DNA from: Lytechinus variegatus | Lineage: Eukaryota > Echinodermata > Echinoidea > Temnopleuroida > Toxopneustidae | Length of the DNA: 64,000 nucleotides | Direction of reading: 5' to 3' | NCBI RefSeq assembly: GCF_018143015.1 | Contig: NC_054740.1 | Coordinates: 53,378,779-53,442,778 of the forward strand | Part shown: one piece after another, positions 35,501 to 43,700 of the stretch | How positions within the stretch are numbered: the stretch's first letter is position 1 | Layout of the letters: each line of letters starts with the position of its first letter | Translations under genes and position numbers: made by a program | Notes under the pieces: model-generated | Told to the model about the DNA's origin: nothing | The model's input: the letters and a program-made list of their open reading frames with translations, nothing else | The model's database searches: none

Positions 35501-37410
35501 TATACTCCCTCTTTAATTGGCTACATACATGTACTTGAACCCTTGCTATATTATTTGTTACTACCTCAGAACAAGCCTCTCCGTCACAGCCGAGAGATCT
35601 TCAATCAGTTTACGTCCATCGGTATTCCTGCTCCGTCTACTGCTAACGAGATCCAGGATTGTCTGGATAAACTCCAGGAAAAAATGGTGAGTGTCTTTTT
35701 TTTTCTATTCTCTGTTTTGTCCCTGTGAAAGGAACTGGGCTGATTCACCTCAAAATTCGCTGCAATCGCCCTTACCCCCTCCCTCCACTTTGCTCTATTT
35801 AGTGCATCCCTCCCTCCTCAACCAAACCCTCTTACTCTCCTCCACTTGCCTTCTTCGTGTCTCCTTTGGCCGTTTCTCCTTGAACCACCCACATCGAGCT
35901 CATAAGCCCTTCTTAAACCCGTACGTAAGCAGGGAAAAGTACATTGTTTGACTTTGAAGAAACATTAGTTGCAATGAAGGTATAGATAAGAAAATAATTG
36001 GCTGTTAGATAGTAAATGTTTTGCTTGTTTTATTTTCCATTATAAGAAATGTTCATTTGTATGAATAGATACAAAACTAACCTGTTTTGGGTGATGTGAA
36101 GATGCTGAAGTAAGTATGTGTAAAGTCAAAACCAACACCTATATATGATTAAAGAAAAAAAAGGATAAAAAATTGTATAATATTTAAGCAACTGAATTAT
36201 CAAGGTAAGAATCTTGTCAAGACTGAATCTTTACCTTTCCTCCTTCCCTGCATAGCAATATTATGAGGATGCTGCCACCAGTGTAAAGTTGGCCCACAGT
36301 GCAATACCCCAGGATATCAGTGCATCGTCCTCGTTCTCTTCAGGAATCGTCACGGCAACCGATGTTGAGGATACCTATGACTTCCCAGAGGATGCGCCTT
36401 TGGACATCGTGCCAAGCAGTAGCTTGCAGGAGACCGGTGAGATTGAAAATGCTGCAAGTGCAAAAGGAAAGACACTTGATGAAGAGGAGGGGTCCGAAGT
36501 GACAAAGGACAAATGGTTCCAGGATGTGCCAAGTATACGAGAGCCCTCTTTTGATGACGGGAGTGACGTATCTTTAGCTAAGTTGACCCTGGGAACATCC
36601 AAGGTTGCAGATGAGGAGAGTGTTAAACCACACGTTGAGGGCGCTGGTCAGAGCGATGAAAGCGGCAGCTGCGGGAGTGACGATGGAAAGGAAGCGGGAG
36701 ATGTTACGGATGACAGCGAGAGCACCGTAGTGGCTAACGAAGGCGAGGGCGGACAGAGTTCTCCGAGCGATGGCAGTCCTGCTGCAAGCAAAGAAGTGCC
36801 AATCACCAGTGTGGATGCAGAGGCAACAGATGCTGTTGCTTGCGACACGAACCCTATCAGAGAAAGCCAGACTGAATGTGTTTCAGAAGAAAGCATTATA
36901 GGAGACGATGGATTGGATAAAGATCGGGAAGATAGTGGGATGGGCGACGTACAAGAAGGAGAGACCACTAAGAAAGCAGGTATCGTGGAGAGAAAGAACG
37001 AGAACCTGAAGTTGATTGTTACAAAAAAGAGCGATAAAGATTTCGAGACCAAAGCTGATCTTCTCATGTCCTCCCAAATGGAATACAGTAGTGACTATGC
37101 CTCAAATTCCACAGGTAGTGCCGTTTCCACGCCAACGGATGTTCTCCTCAAACGGGAACCATTACTGGACACCAGCTCATTATGCAAAGATGCAAGTGAG
37201 GCAGAAATGTCTGGATTTGATTTAGGTTGCATAGAAGGAGAAAGCGAAAGCATGCTAAATGTCAATAACAATAGTTCAACTCTGACCTCCCAGCATGCTT
37301 TGCAAAGGTCCCACCTTGGTTCATTTGGTCAGGAAAATATCCCAGGTGAAGATGTCTTTCAGTCCGTCGTTGATCCTCCCAGTTTTCCTGTACGGAGAGA
37401 AGAATTATGA
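4775..37410 (+). CDS. Bfr1-like coiled-coil protein, 11 coding exons, 817 aa
   Basis: Joined exons: 4775-4844, 20249-20349, 20968-21135, 24619-24794, 25430-25502, 30099-30237, 32011-32167, 33116-33270, 33489-33631, 35570-35686, 36256-37410. They total 2454 nt and keep one frame from ATG to TGA; every intron is GT-AG. Residues about 24-300 are highly charged heptad-like coiled coil. The block WNRYREAGPQRERI (about 227-240), then EIDSLYDERRQLNADF and a Lys/Glu-rich stretch, resembles the core of fungal Bfr1. A KPLRHSREIFNQF block (about 396-408) resembles the family's C-terminal segment. Residues 382-394 are strongly basic (KKKKSKRK). Residues 434-817, all in the last exon, form an acidic, Ser-rich tail with no recognised domain and no counterpart in the yeast protein, which is about 470 aa. 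Yeast Bfr1 is known as an ER/polysome-associated RNA-binding factor; the same role here is inference. No signal peptide or membrane segment is seen. A generic coiled-coil protein is the alternative. Confidence 0.82.
5380..6250. repeat. Foldback element with a third arm
   Basis: About 5400-5660 is repeated inverted at about 5690-5980 (for example GAGATTTCTACTTTCCTTCT versus its reverse complement). A third, direct-orientation partial arm runs about 5985-6250. The open frames in the arms mirror each other and are not genes. Confidence 0.75.
8092..8397. repeat. Family O inverted-repeat element, uninterrupted copy
   Basis: Ends carry TTGATCCAATCAATCGTAAC and an inverted TTGATCGGATCAATCGCAA. Shares its interior with copies at 27193, 33735 and 62320. 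It contains the empty site corresponding to the MITE insertion at 27327-27905. Confidence 0.75.
9678..9806. repeat. Two-unit direct duplication (about 65 bp)
   Basis: 9678-9736 and 9746-9806 share GATCCTTT(C/A)ATA, ATGTATTTACACCTCCCTAA and AGTACCAGT. Confidence 0.75.
10463..11135. mobile_element. Tc1-type MITE
   Basis: Terminal CGGTTGAGGCCAAAAGTTTA matches, inverted, TAAACTTCTGGCGTCAACTG at the right end, with TA on both sides. The ends resemble the known Tc1-family terminus (GAAGTTTACATACAC). The interior is non-coding and itself partly palindromic (TTTGGTATCAAATG-like). Non-autonomous. Confidence 0.75.
11556..11708 (+). repeat. tRNA-derived SINE-like element
   Basis: tRNA-like head 11556-11626 with A box TGGTCTAGTAGTTAAGGC and B box GGTTCGATTCC. 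A short unrelated body follows to about 11708. The acceptor ends do not pair, so it is not a functional tRNA. Confidence 0.65.
12238..12500 (+). repeat. tRNA-derived SINE-like element
   Basis: Head GTGGTGTAGCAGTTTGGAC (A-box-like) and GTGTTTGAATCCC (B-box-like), then a body with CTTTGCCATTCTCCACCCAG. Same class as 11556 but a different body. Confidence 0.6.
13194..13230 (+). repeat. Truncated tRNA-like head
   Basis: TTGGCTCAGTTGGTAGAGCA is a good tRNA A-box/D-arm sequence, but it breaks into TACATGTAC sequence before any T arm. Confidence 0.55.
13461..14164. mobile_element. Non-autonomous element with perfect 31-bp TIRs
   Basis: 13461-13491 and 14134-14164 are exact reverse complements (outer bases TAGGCGTCTATAAGACCCCT). 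The interior is unusually GC- and CpG-rich for this window. It has repeated CGAACGGACCGAG and CCCGAG(G/A) words and several GTTTACATC blocks. No transposase frame. TA lies at each outer end, consistent with TA target duplication. Confidence 0.85.
15787..16320. repeat. G/C-run repeat family E, copy 1
   Basis: About 500 bases clearly homologous to 34939-35452, including AACGGGGGTCCTTGGAAC, the GCGGCCGCTTTTCTCCAAAA block and CGGAAATTTGAGTGTAAAAA. The left end is G-rich; the right C-run is missing here. Confidence 0.75.
18619..19025. mobile_element. G/C-run-bounded element family G, copy 1, with family A fragment inside
   Basis: Left end GGGGGGCACTTCCATTGACG then AGTGGATACCATG; inverted right end CATGGTATCCACCTGTCAAT ending in a C-run. 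18752-18896 matches the middle of the family A MITE (CTCACTCACTATTTCTTTTG). Confidence 0.7.
19505..19976. mobile_element. TA-flanked MITE, family C
   Basis: Ends AAGGGGAAGTTCACC and inverted GATGAACTTTCACTT, with TA on both sides (19503-19504, 19977-19978). The arms are degenerate. Non-coding. Confidence 0.7.
20249..20349 (+). CDS. Bfr1-like gene, coding exon 2
   Basis: Follows a pyrimidine tract and TTCTTCAG. Encodes GVGKRRVVRQPNRRLHERDL and continues into QSLTERISGKEAEL, where the coiled coil starts. The donor is CTG|GTAATG, phase 0. The microsatellite of intron 2 starts within about 10 bases of the donor. Confidence 0.88.
20350..20967. repeat. Intron 2: TGATGG-type trinucleotide microsatellite
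   Basis: Nearly the whole intron (about 20357-20910) is built from GAT, GGT and related triplets. The period-3 order produces long artificial Asp/Gly, Met/Val and His/Ser/Ile frames; none is a gene. Intron retention would meet TGA seven codons after the donor. Confidence 0.95.
20968..21135 (+). CDS. Bfr1-like gene, coding exon 3
   Basis: Acceptor CTCTTTTCAG; donor AAGAAG|GTAGGA; 56 whole codons. Charged helix containing ERELLLKDQKSIRESKEANI and a following EFDEDIRKLSDDISKK segment. Confidence 0.9.
21718..21885. repeat. Small inverted-repeat element (family N, copy 2)
   Basis: Ends GGGCTCCGTAACACA and inverted TGTGTTACGGAGTCC. Carries a short TACATGTACATGTA insertion in its middle. Confidence 0.65.
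23466..23702. mobile_element. Near-perfect 237-bp hairpin element flanked by TA
   Basis: Left end GGGGAGACTGGGGTTAGTTG; right end is its inverse with few mismatches along about 100 bases of arm. TA at 23464-23465 and 23703-23704. Ends resemble the larger element at 62391-63218. Confidence 0.85.
24619..24794 (+). CDS. Bfr1-like gene, coding exon 4
   Basis: Acceptor CACTGCAG; donor TCCA|GTGAGT, phase 2. Contains KANLPHKTIQAIDDNIRRLE then YQYENHNFRLRRDEDRLI. This 'short loop, then register of paired helices' pattern is typical of the Bfr1 core. Confidence 0.9.
25430..25502 (+). CDS. Bfr1-like gene, coding exon 5
   Basis: Acceptor TTTTAACAG; donor AGAAAT|GTAAGT. Encodes HEYQAKRTEIESCIRRKEEM and KKQRN, a continuous charged helix. 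Confidence 0.88.
26179..26692. mobile_element. TIR element, CpG-containing, family K
   Basis: Left TATGTTTATGCTTCCA and inverted right TGGAAGCATAAACACGG. Inner GTTTATGCTTC words recur near 26272 and 26504. The interior is rich in CGATCG and AAACG words, unlike its AT-rich surroundings. No transposase. Confidence 0.7.
27193..27951. repeat. Family O element interrupted by a MITE
   Basis: 27193-27324 and 27908-27951 match, in order, the uninterrupted copy at 8092-8397, up to CATCATAGCT. The two parts are separated exactly by 27327-27905. Confidence 0.75.
27327..27905. mobile_element. TA-flanked MITE, family A, copy 1
   Basis: Left AAGGACAAGTCCACCCC; inverted right GGGGTGGACTTGACCTT; TA at 27325-27326 and 27906-27907. 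Arms of about 200 bases contain TTTCATCAAAATCGGATGTA. Other copies: 34316, 47730, 58274 and a broken one at about 54996. Confidence 0.85.
29163..29283. repeat. Family H fragment
   Basis: Shares ACACCCCCTA, AAATAACCCCCTAAACAAG and TTTTTGCGGG with 49928-50410. Confidence 0.65.
30099..30237 (+). CDS. Bfr1-like gene, coding exon 6
   Basis: Acceptor ATTGCCAG; donor AAAAAAG|GTAACC, phase 1. Carries YFKKVSELKSKEDEIRQKLF and the diagnostic WNRYREAGPQRERI block, the part most like fungal Bfr1. Confidence 0.9.
30340..30612 (-). repeat. tRNA-derived SINE, minus strand
   Basis: Head on minus from about 30609: TGGCCCAGTGGATTAGTCTC (A box) and GGTGTTCAAATCCC (B box). The body includes GGTGAGGTAAATGCGTACCG and AGGAAGTAATTCCTCAAAAA, shared with 56170-56412. 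The far end (30340-30430) is shared with 52520-52616. Confidence 0.75.
30670..30950. repeat. Family B MITE, left part only
   Basis: Begins TA-AAGGGGAAATCAGCTTTGG and tracks 56908 onward, including TGAAATTGAGATC and TTATCAGGGGTTTGTGGTTT. The right arm is not found. Confidence 0.6.
32011..32167 (+). CDS. Bfr1-like gene, coding exon 7
   Basis: Acceptor CCTCAAACAG; donor GAATG|GTAAGG, phase 2. Encodes EIDSLYDERRQLNADFQMQM followed by a Glu/Lys/Arg-rich helix (NERRKEEEKRAQEATYRREW). It matches the last long helix of the Bfr1 core. Confidence 0.9.
32467..32515. repeat. Short hairpin
   Basis: AACTTGTATGTTATCT and its exact reverse complement, separated by about 15 bases. Confidence 0.75.
32555..32735 (-). 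pseudogene. Protein-like antisense stretch, unidentified
   Basis: On the minus strand from about 32712 down to 32553 the frame reads SGILAGHDLATTQVIKATRN then KAKDEVELLETVSKAGDVNV and IKTGLEAFN. Third codon positions are GC-rich, unlike surrounding intron. There is no start codon or clear splice pair, and the frame soon runs into a CCCCCACCC/T-rich stretch and a stop. It may be a gene-fragment relic, a processed pseudogene piece or a missed exon of another transcript. I do not recognise the family. Confidence 0.35.
32714..33027. mobile_element. Small TIR element in intron 7
   Basis: GGCCCGTATTCTGAAG (32716-32731) and inverted CTTCAGAATATGGGCC (33009-33024), each flanked by CAGT(G). The interior is AT-rich with TTTAAACC words. 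It interrupts the antisense protein-like stretch on its 5' side. Confidence 0.7.
33116..33270 (+). CDS. Bfr1-like gene, coding exon 8
   Basis: Acceptor TTTCTCAG after a T-rich tract; donor TCTTCAG|GTACGT, phase 1. Encodes FEYETTREPFQEERTQIECL and TTYLHRLLPKGEGK, then a Gly/Ser/Pro linker where coiled coil ends. Confidence 0.9.
33489..33631 (+). CDS. Bfr1-like gene, coding exon 9
   Basis: Acceptor CCCTCTAG; donor TGGCTG|GTAAGT, phase 0. An acidic segment (KKGDEDDEVFEK) is followed by the basic cluster SLKKKKSKRKSWL. The cluster could be a nuclear-localisation or RNA-contact patch; that role is inferred from composition only. Confidence 0.88.
33735..33999. repeat. Family O element, inverted copy
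   Basis: Reverse-orientation copy of 8092-8397, ending TTGATTGGATCAATCGTAAC. It lacks the MITE insertion. Confidence 0.7.
34316..34894. mobile_element. Family A MITE, copy 2
   Basis: AAGGTGAAGTCCACCCC to GGGGTGGACTAGTCCTT. TA on the left; TG on the right, suggesting a later mutation. Confidence 0.8.
34939..35452. mobile_element. G/C-run-bounded element family E, copy 2
   Basis: Begins CC then a G-run and CACTGG; ends GAGTGC then a C-run and GG. Interior homologous to 15787-16320, with GCGGCCGC and three GGAGCGG/GGAACGG words. Lies in intron 9 of the Bfr1-like gene. Confidence 0.8.
35570..35686 (+). CDS. Bfr1-like gene, coding exon 10
   Basis: Acceptor CTACCTCAG; donor AAAATG|GTGAGT; 39 whole codons. 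Encodes NKPLRHSREIFNQFTSIGIP and a helix ending LDKLQEKM, resembling the short folded segment near the C-terminus of family members. Confidence 0.9.
36256..37410 (+). CDS. Bfr1-like gene, last coding exon, acidic tail
   Basis: Acceptor CCCTGCATAG; stop TGA at 37408-37410. Encodes 384 residues starting QYYEDAATSVKLAHSAIPQ, which closes the family-like helix. The rest is Asp/Glu/Ser-rich and probably disordered. It is the longest conventional open frame in the window, and its codon use differs clearly from flanking AT-rich DNA. Confidence 0.93.
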   Translation, partial: QYYEDAATSVKLAHSAIPQDISASSSFSSGIVTATDVEDTYDFPEDAPLDIVPSSSLQETGEIENAASAKGKTLDEEEGSEVTKDKWFQDVPSIREPSFDDGSDVSLAKLTLGTSKVADEESVKPHVEGAGQSDESGSCGSDDGKEAGDVTDDSESTVVANEGEGGQSSPSDGSPAASKEVPITSVDAEATDAVACDTNPIRESQTECVSEESIIGDDGLDKDREDSGMGDVQEGETTKKAGIVERKNENLKLIVTKKSDKDFETKADLLMSSQMEYSSDYASNSTGSAVSTPTDVLLKREPLLDTSSLCKDASEAEMSGFDLGCIEGESESMLNVNNNSSTLTSQHALQRSHLGSFGQENIPGEDVFQSVVDPPSFPVRREEL

Positions 37411-38636
37411 TGATTGTTGCCAGAAGGTGTTACTCTTTTCTTGTTATGTGTATTTCATCTTTTAAGCACTTGTGGAATGTATGTTGTCCTCATAATGACA
37501 TCTGTCAATTTCATTATAGACAGTTATGCATTTTCAAATTGTTCACGTACAGTATATGTATATTTTGCTTTCATTTAATGAAAGCATTTTTTCACTTCGT
37601 AGAATTGTCTATTTTGTATCTCTGAACCACAATACTATATCTTGCACAACATAGTGAATATATAGTGACTATACACATTTTTTATCTATTCATAACTTGA
37701 GAAGATATTCAGGGCATATATAGTGATTTAAGTATGTTGCCATGTGAATGCAAGAATGCCTACAGTAGAATGTTTTTGCGAATCAAAAACTTATGCAATT
37801 TGCAAGTGATTGGAGCTTGAAGTGTCCTGGCACCGATGCAATGATACATGCGTTGCTCTCAGTCATCAAATGTTTTATACCAGTACGGAATTGACCCAAT
37901 GCAATTTTGGAATGTGCTGATTTTGGTAGTCCACACTGCTGTTTGAAACTTGCCCTGTGCGAACATCGTTTTTATGTTTACATCTGTAGATGCATTTAAT
38001 ATACACTTGGCATTTTCAAGTTCAAGTTCAGCTTTAATGATAATTACAAACGTATTTTCTATTTTGTCAATCCTGATTAATCCTATTACTTGTCATGAAA
38101 AGAATTGGATCTGAATTGACACATTTAATTTATGCATTTACAGCTGCATTGCATAAAGCATGATATAGTTTGCAAGGTTTAAGTGCTCATAAAATTCTAT
38201 TAAATTTTATTTCAGATCCCCAGTAGTTCAAAGTATACTCCTGCAATTTATCATATCCTCCTATATGTAATAATTGTTTTTTCAGACATTTTGATTGTTT
38301 ATCCCCCTTATTTTGTATATTTTCATTATTTCCAGAAGTATCATTTATTGAAAGACTTTGGATAATGTTGAGAGAATCCTGACATTCAAGTGAAACATTT
38401 GTTGTTTTTTAAAGTTTAATGGTGATATATGAGTTGAATGATTTGGAGTCCGGAAGTTATGTGCTTTTATTTTTAGCTCTAGTCTGACCTAGCAGTTAGG
38501 AAAAAAAAGAGAAAAAAGTTTTTGCTGTTAATGTTCCTTCTTATTTCATGAGCCGGCATTCAATGCAAAGTATTGATTAGCTGAGTAACTTGCTTGGCAT
38601 TTTACTTGGCTTGGTAAAACACTTAAAATTCTGGCG

Positions 38637-39553
38637 TAACCCTATCTAGGCTGGGGGGGGGGGGGTCTTGGAGGCTCCCCCCTCAACGAATCGCTAGATA
38701 TTTTAGCCGCGCGAATTTTTTTGACCGCGCCGCTCGCTGACTTTTTTTACTGCGCTGCTCGCTGCCTTTTTACTTTCAAGTCTTGTGCAACTTTTGAGAC
38801 CAATTTTGCGTCACCCCAGGTAAGTGGTTCCGAAATTACGCAACATTATGTAAGTGCATGTCAGACCAAAAATTGCTCAAAAACGTGGTTTTGTGTACAG
38901 AGTCAATGCAAATTGTGTTTTGGTTGATGGTGAATTTTTTTACCTGATTGCTAAGAAAGCATGAATGCTTGTAAGCAAGCAACCAGAGGACCAACGGCTT
39001 AAGGTTCTCACCGAAGGACCTGGTACTAAGGATTAATGCCTTACCAAAGGGCACTTGCGCACCAAATGGGAATCGAACCCGGGTCATCGGAATACGAATC
39101 CCCCGCTCTACCGACTGAGCTACAAATTTCATTGAAAAAAACAATAAAAAACAAAAGGTAAAAAAACAGATATACATAAGAAATTGCAAAAAACAATATA
39201 AAACATAAGAAAATTATTTGATATCACAATTTTTTTCATGTACACTTGCTAAGATCACCACAAAGAGTTTTTATACCAAAGATTAGTACATTTGGAGCTT
39301 TCTTTAGGGAGTTAGAGGAAAAAGTATGATTTCGCATACTAATTATGCATAAATTAGCATAATCACTTAATAGTGATTGCATGAAATAATTTACTAAACA
39401 GTCTTGTAGATTATGTCCCAGGCCAACCCGCGTGCCAATTTTCGGCGCGATCGCGCGGTCGACAGCCGAGATCTTAAGGGGGGGCCTCTCAGGCCCAACC
39501 CCCCCCCCCCTGGCCATATGAACTCTCAAAATACCCTGGCCTAGATAGGGTTA
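38637..39553. mobile_element. TIR element (AACCCTATCTAGGC) with internal G/C runs
   Basis: TAACCCTATCTAGGC at 38637-38651 is repeated exactly inverted at 39539-39553. A G-run follows the left end and a C-run precedes the right end. Holds a minus-strand tRNA-like segment. Confidence 0.75.
39056..39127 (-). repeat. tRNA-like sequence (SINE head or tRNA pseudogene)
   Basis: Minus strand GTAGCTCAGTCGGTAGAGC is an excellent A box/D arm, and CGGGTTCGATTCCC is a B box. The 7-bp acceptor stem does not form between TTTGTA-side and GGTGC-side bases, so a working tRNA is unlikely. Confidence 0.6.
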
Positions 39554-40614
39554 AAGGTATAGTGCATGATTGGTTGATGTCAGACAAGGGCAATGAATCA
39601 ATTTCAAGAATATTCATTAAATATCGATATTATTGCTCTACTTTATCACGAAAAAGAAACTTGTATAACTTTTCTGTTTTCATGATATTGAGAGTTTGAA
39701 TATTTTGGGAAAAATTAACTACTGGTACACAGTTATCCGCTGATCTTCACTTGCAATTGTATGATAACTTCAATTCAATTCAATTTGGCATTTATTTTGG
39801 GAATTAGATGAAAACAACAAGAGAGAACTCCCCCCCCATGCAATTCAAAATAGCCCAGGCTATTTACGTACATGTACAAGCAAATGGTATTGAATTTTCC
39901 AAGGAGTATGAATAATGAGGTTCATAAACGTATGTTTAGCAGCTTCCAATTTGCTGCACAGTTGAGAGGGGTGATAGCAAGGTACATAGCCTCTGTGTGA
40001 TATTAAGGGGTATGATATAAGAATGAGAGTGGTTGATCATGTATATAAAAAAATTAATAAAATTACTACAGATCACTATGAAAATATAATATATTCATGA
40101 AATTAATGCTTTATTAAAAAAATGATCTTCCTTGAAAAGTGTTGAAAAAAAGGATCAAAAGTATGAAATATATTTTGCTGTGTGATTATATATGATATTA
40201 TTATATAGAATATATTATGAACTATTTCCTGTTGGTTTATAGACATTAGACAATTTACTGCTTGCATATTGAAGAGTGTAAGAGATGCGTTGCGTTAGGA
40301 GTTATGAATGTGCTTAGGAAGTTTTTTCACCCAAAGAAAGAGGGAAAAAATGAAGGTTGAAAGATGGAATGGAATTCTTCTATGTGAAATTTTGAGATAC
40401 AAAGTGTTAATACCCCATATGCCAATTGCAAATTCCACTTCATATTGTCCTTTGTGAAGCATCTGTGGTCAATTGACGCCAACTCCGGAAAAAGCGTTAT
40501 CTGCTTAGTATAAAACTTGTATGTACACTTTGTGTAAACAACAGTTTATTTTGGCCGAGCATGATTTCAAATCAGAGGGTCTCAGTTTGGGCACGGAATG
40601 CTTGTGGCATATCA

Positions 40615-40784
40615 GGGGGGTGTTTCATGAAAGTTGTCAGCTCTGACTACATTGTTAGAGCGGACAATTTCAGTGAAATCTTTGGTTTTGATTGGCCGAG
40701 AGGCACTAACCTCTGACTGTTACCATGGTAACTGTTGGAGAAAGACAAGTTGTCAGTGCTGACAACTTTCATGAATCAGTCCCC
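40615..40784. mobile_element. Short TIR element (170 bp)
   Basis: GTTTCATGAAAGTTGTCAG and inverted CTGACAACTTTCATGAATC. The interior contains GTTACCATGGTAAC, an extra palindrome. Confidence 0.75.
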
Positions 40785-43700
40785 AGGCCTTATGAAGTGG
40801 TGCATACATGCAGCTGTGAACGTAACGTAAAGAACTGAAAATGTTTCATTTCCTCATAGATTTTGTTCCAATTTTTTTTACACATGAGTTTGGGGGCCAA
40901 TTGAAAAGGCTTGTATTCAAACACTTTGCGGGCTTTGCCCCTATACCCCCCCAACACACAAGAGGTATTACCTTGGACCCCCTGCAGTGAGGCTTTGATC
41001 TCTTTGCTTTCAAAGCGAGTTGGATAGTGGCGAAGTAAAGGTTTCCAACTACGAATGTGGCCCTTATGAAAAACTCTTGCTTTGAATGTTGCCATTGCAG
41101 CCTCTTGTTAGCCAGGGACAAATATATATATATATATATAATTCTTTATAATTCTCTGAAAAAAAACTTACATCCAGGAGATATGTTAAGTGTGTAAGGT
41201 ATGCTATGTTGCATCACTGCTTATTATAGCTATCAACCCACTTTGATGTTGGCCTTTTCGATTGTGAACAGTGCCCAACCGCAAGTTGGGCTATGATTGA
41301 GTAATGCTAGTACGCATTTGATGATACTGAAAGTTACTTATTGGAAAGCAGTTTACAATGTTATATATTGGTTTGTTATTCCTTTTTATGATATAGTACT
41401 TTGGAGATGTACTATAGTCGCATAGTTGTTTTGCAGTATGTCCATTTTGAATATATATTATATTTTCACTATATAATCTTGAATATAATTCTCTTTAAAT
41501 TCGTAATTTCGTAAGTAATTTTGATTTCAAAACAAGACGTCCTTATCCTTATCGTCCGCAAAGTTAGTATTAGAAAGAGGTACATGTCTTGGTGTAGTAT
41601 TTGTTTGAATTTCAGGGTTTTTAGAATTGCTTTATTTGTATATTTTTGTAGTATTTTAGTTTGTACAGCATAGTCATTGCCCAACTGCCTTTTAAAGACA
41701 TTTAATTTTAAAGAAATGTTATTAGTCAATAACCCTTTTCCCTCTTTTATTTGCCATGAATGATCAATTATCATGAATATTTGGCCATTGTCTCCCATTT
41801 TTATGCCTTTTTATGCATGAAATGTGTATTTTTTGTTCATTTTATTGCATTTTCATTACTTGAAAGCAGAAACAATGTATTTTGGTCCAGATGTTGTAGT
41901 ATGAGGAGGAAGTTTGTTGATTGAATTTTTGAATATTACCTTAGTAATTGTAGAACACTTAACAATCGGAACACTGCCTAGATTAAAGCCATCTTGTATT
42001 TATTCAATCTTTTTATCCATTACTAAGAGAATCTCCCAAAGAGTAATCCCAAACATGTCCCCGATTCATGGGTCTGGCGTCATGAAAACCTTGTTATAAT
42101 AACAAATGCGTGATTTCTAGAACAAGTTTACTATTAGCAGATCATATTGAATGATTTCAGTTACTCTTATTGCAAAGTTTTTATAATGAGCTTCACGGAA
42201 TGGGCACTAGATCACCCTAACATTCCTGAAATACATGTAATTTGTTTTCTATAGATTTCATATGATGAGTTGTATTCCACCGTATGTTTCTAATTACTAT
42301 GGTTTGAGCAGTGAAGTACGTTTGAGAACAGAGATTTTTTTTTTTTGAGGGGGGGTCAGACGTTTAGAAAGGTTGGTTATTCATAGAATGAGTCAGCCAA
42401 AAATCATCCTCTTGTGTTATTTCATGCTATATAAGTCTCCTTTTTCAGTGTTGATGTAGATTTTATTTCTAAATTCTCGTTGCCTCAAATTTGAAGTATC
42501 AAATGGTTCCATGACAATTGCTCCAATGAAAAAATCTGCACGTTTAGCCAAACATAAAATCCAATCTCAATGACTTGATAAACCCTAATTATTATCTTTA
42601 CATGGTTCTGAACTAAAAACGGTATTACAATCCTAACTCTAACCCTATGCCCTCTTGAATATTAAGACTGGAGCAATTGTCGCAGGAGGAATTGTCGTGT
42701 TCCCATCAAATATACACAGTGTGTAAGGTATGTATATGGTCTTTCACTGCTAGTATGAGCTTATATATGAAACAAAAGGTGAGCAGAAAATTAGGAAATA
42801 GTATTTCATAATCTCATCCTTTCCTTGATATAATGGTTGTAAAGGTAGGAACCACTTACCTACCTGAACATAAAGGGAAGATTTAATGAGGAACATCGTC
42901 TATATGCCAACAATAGTATTCTAACAAATAATCTGAAAATTTAACAGTAAAAGCTGCCAGCAATTTTCTATTTTGACCAGAGAATATTGAATCGGTTAAT
43001 TTTGTTGTGTTTGTTGGATGCAAACCGAAGGTTCCTGCATTTTTCCCTTCATAATAACGTTGCCTTCCCTCGCAGAGGCCGTTAGTGCAGAGCACAGACT
43101 GCGCGTCACCTTCCTGTCTAAGGGCTGTTAGTGCAGACTGCGTGCCGCCTTCCCGCACAAAGGCCGTTAGCGGGCACTGTTCACTGCATGCTTAAAGTCT
43201 TTCTGCGGGAAGGCTATGAAATTGTGTCAAGACAATTTTCTTTGTGCTATTCATCATAATGAAGCAAACCTATGTGGAAACTGCTGTATTGGTAGTGTTG
43301 GATGACAAATCCATTCTTCCTCCTGTATTTTATGTGCAGAGTTTGAATGCCATGGTTTATAAATATAAAAATCAAAGTAGAGTAAGACTCTGCAAATAGA
43401 TCCAAAAACTTCTTGAAACAGCTAAAATGATTTTGTCTTTAAATGAACAAGTTGTGATGATTATTTAGAAAAGGATTATTCAGCCTTTTATGGTGTTTTC
43501 AGAAAGGAAACTGAAAACGCTTATCATTTTAGCGTTCTGTGACTGCCTTACAACAAAGTATATTGTCACTGTATTATGAATGTTGCAATGTAAATGCTAC
43601 TTACTGCGTGAAAAGGGGGCGTAAGTAACTGTAAAGAGAAATATGCATCTTGCTCCTCTTTGATGTGGAAAGTTAATGACAACTTGTATTTGATACATGG

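Noticed and set aside
36350..37077. Minus-strand frames opposite the last Bfr1-like exon
   Set aside because: Shadows of the acidic coding exon; the + frame joins upstream exons with correct phase.
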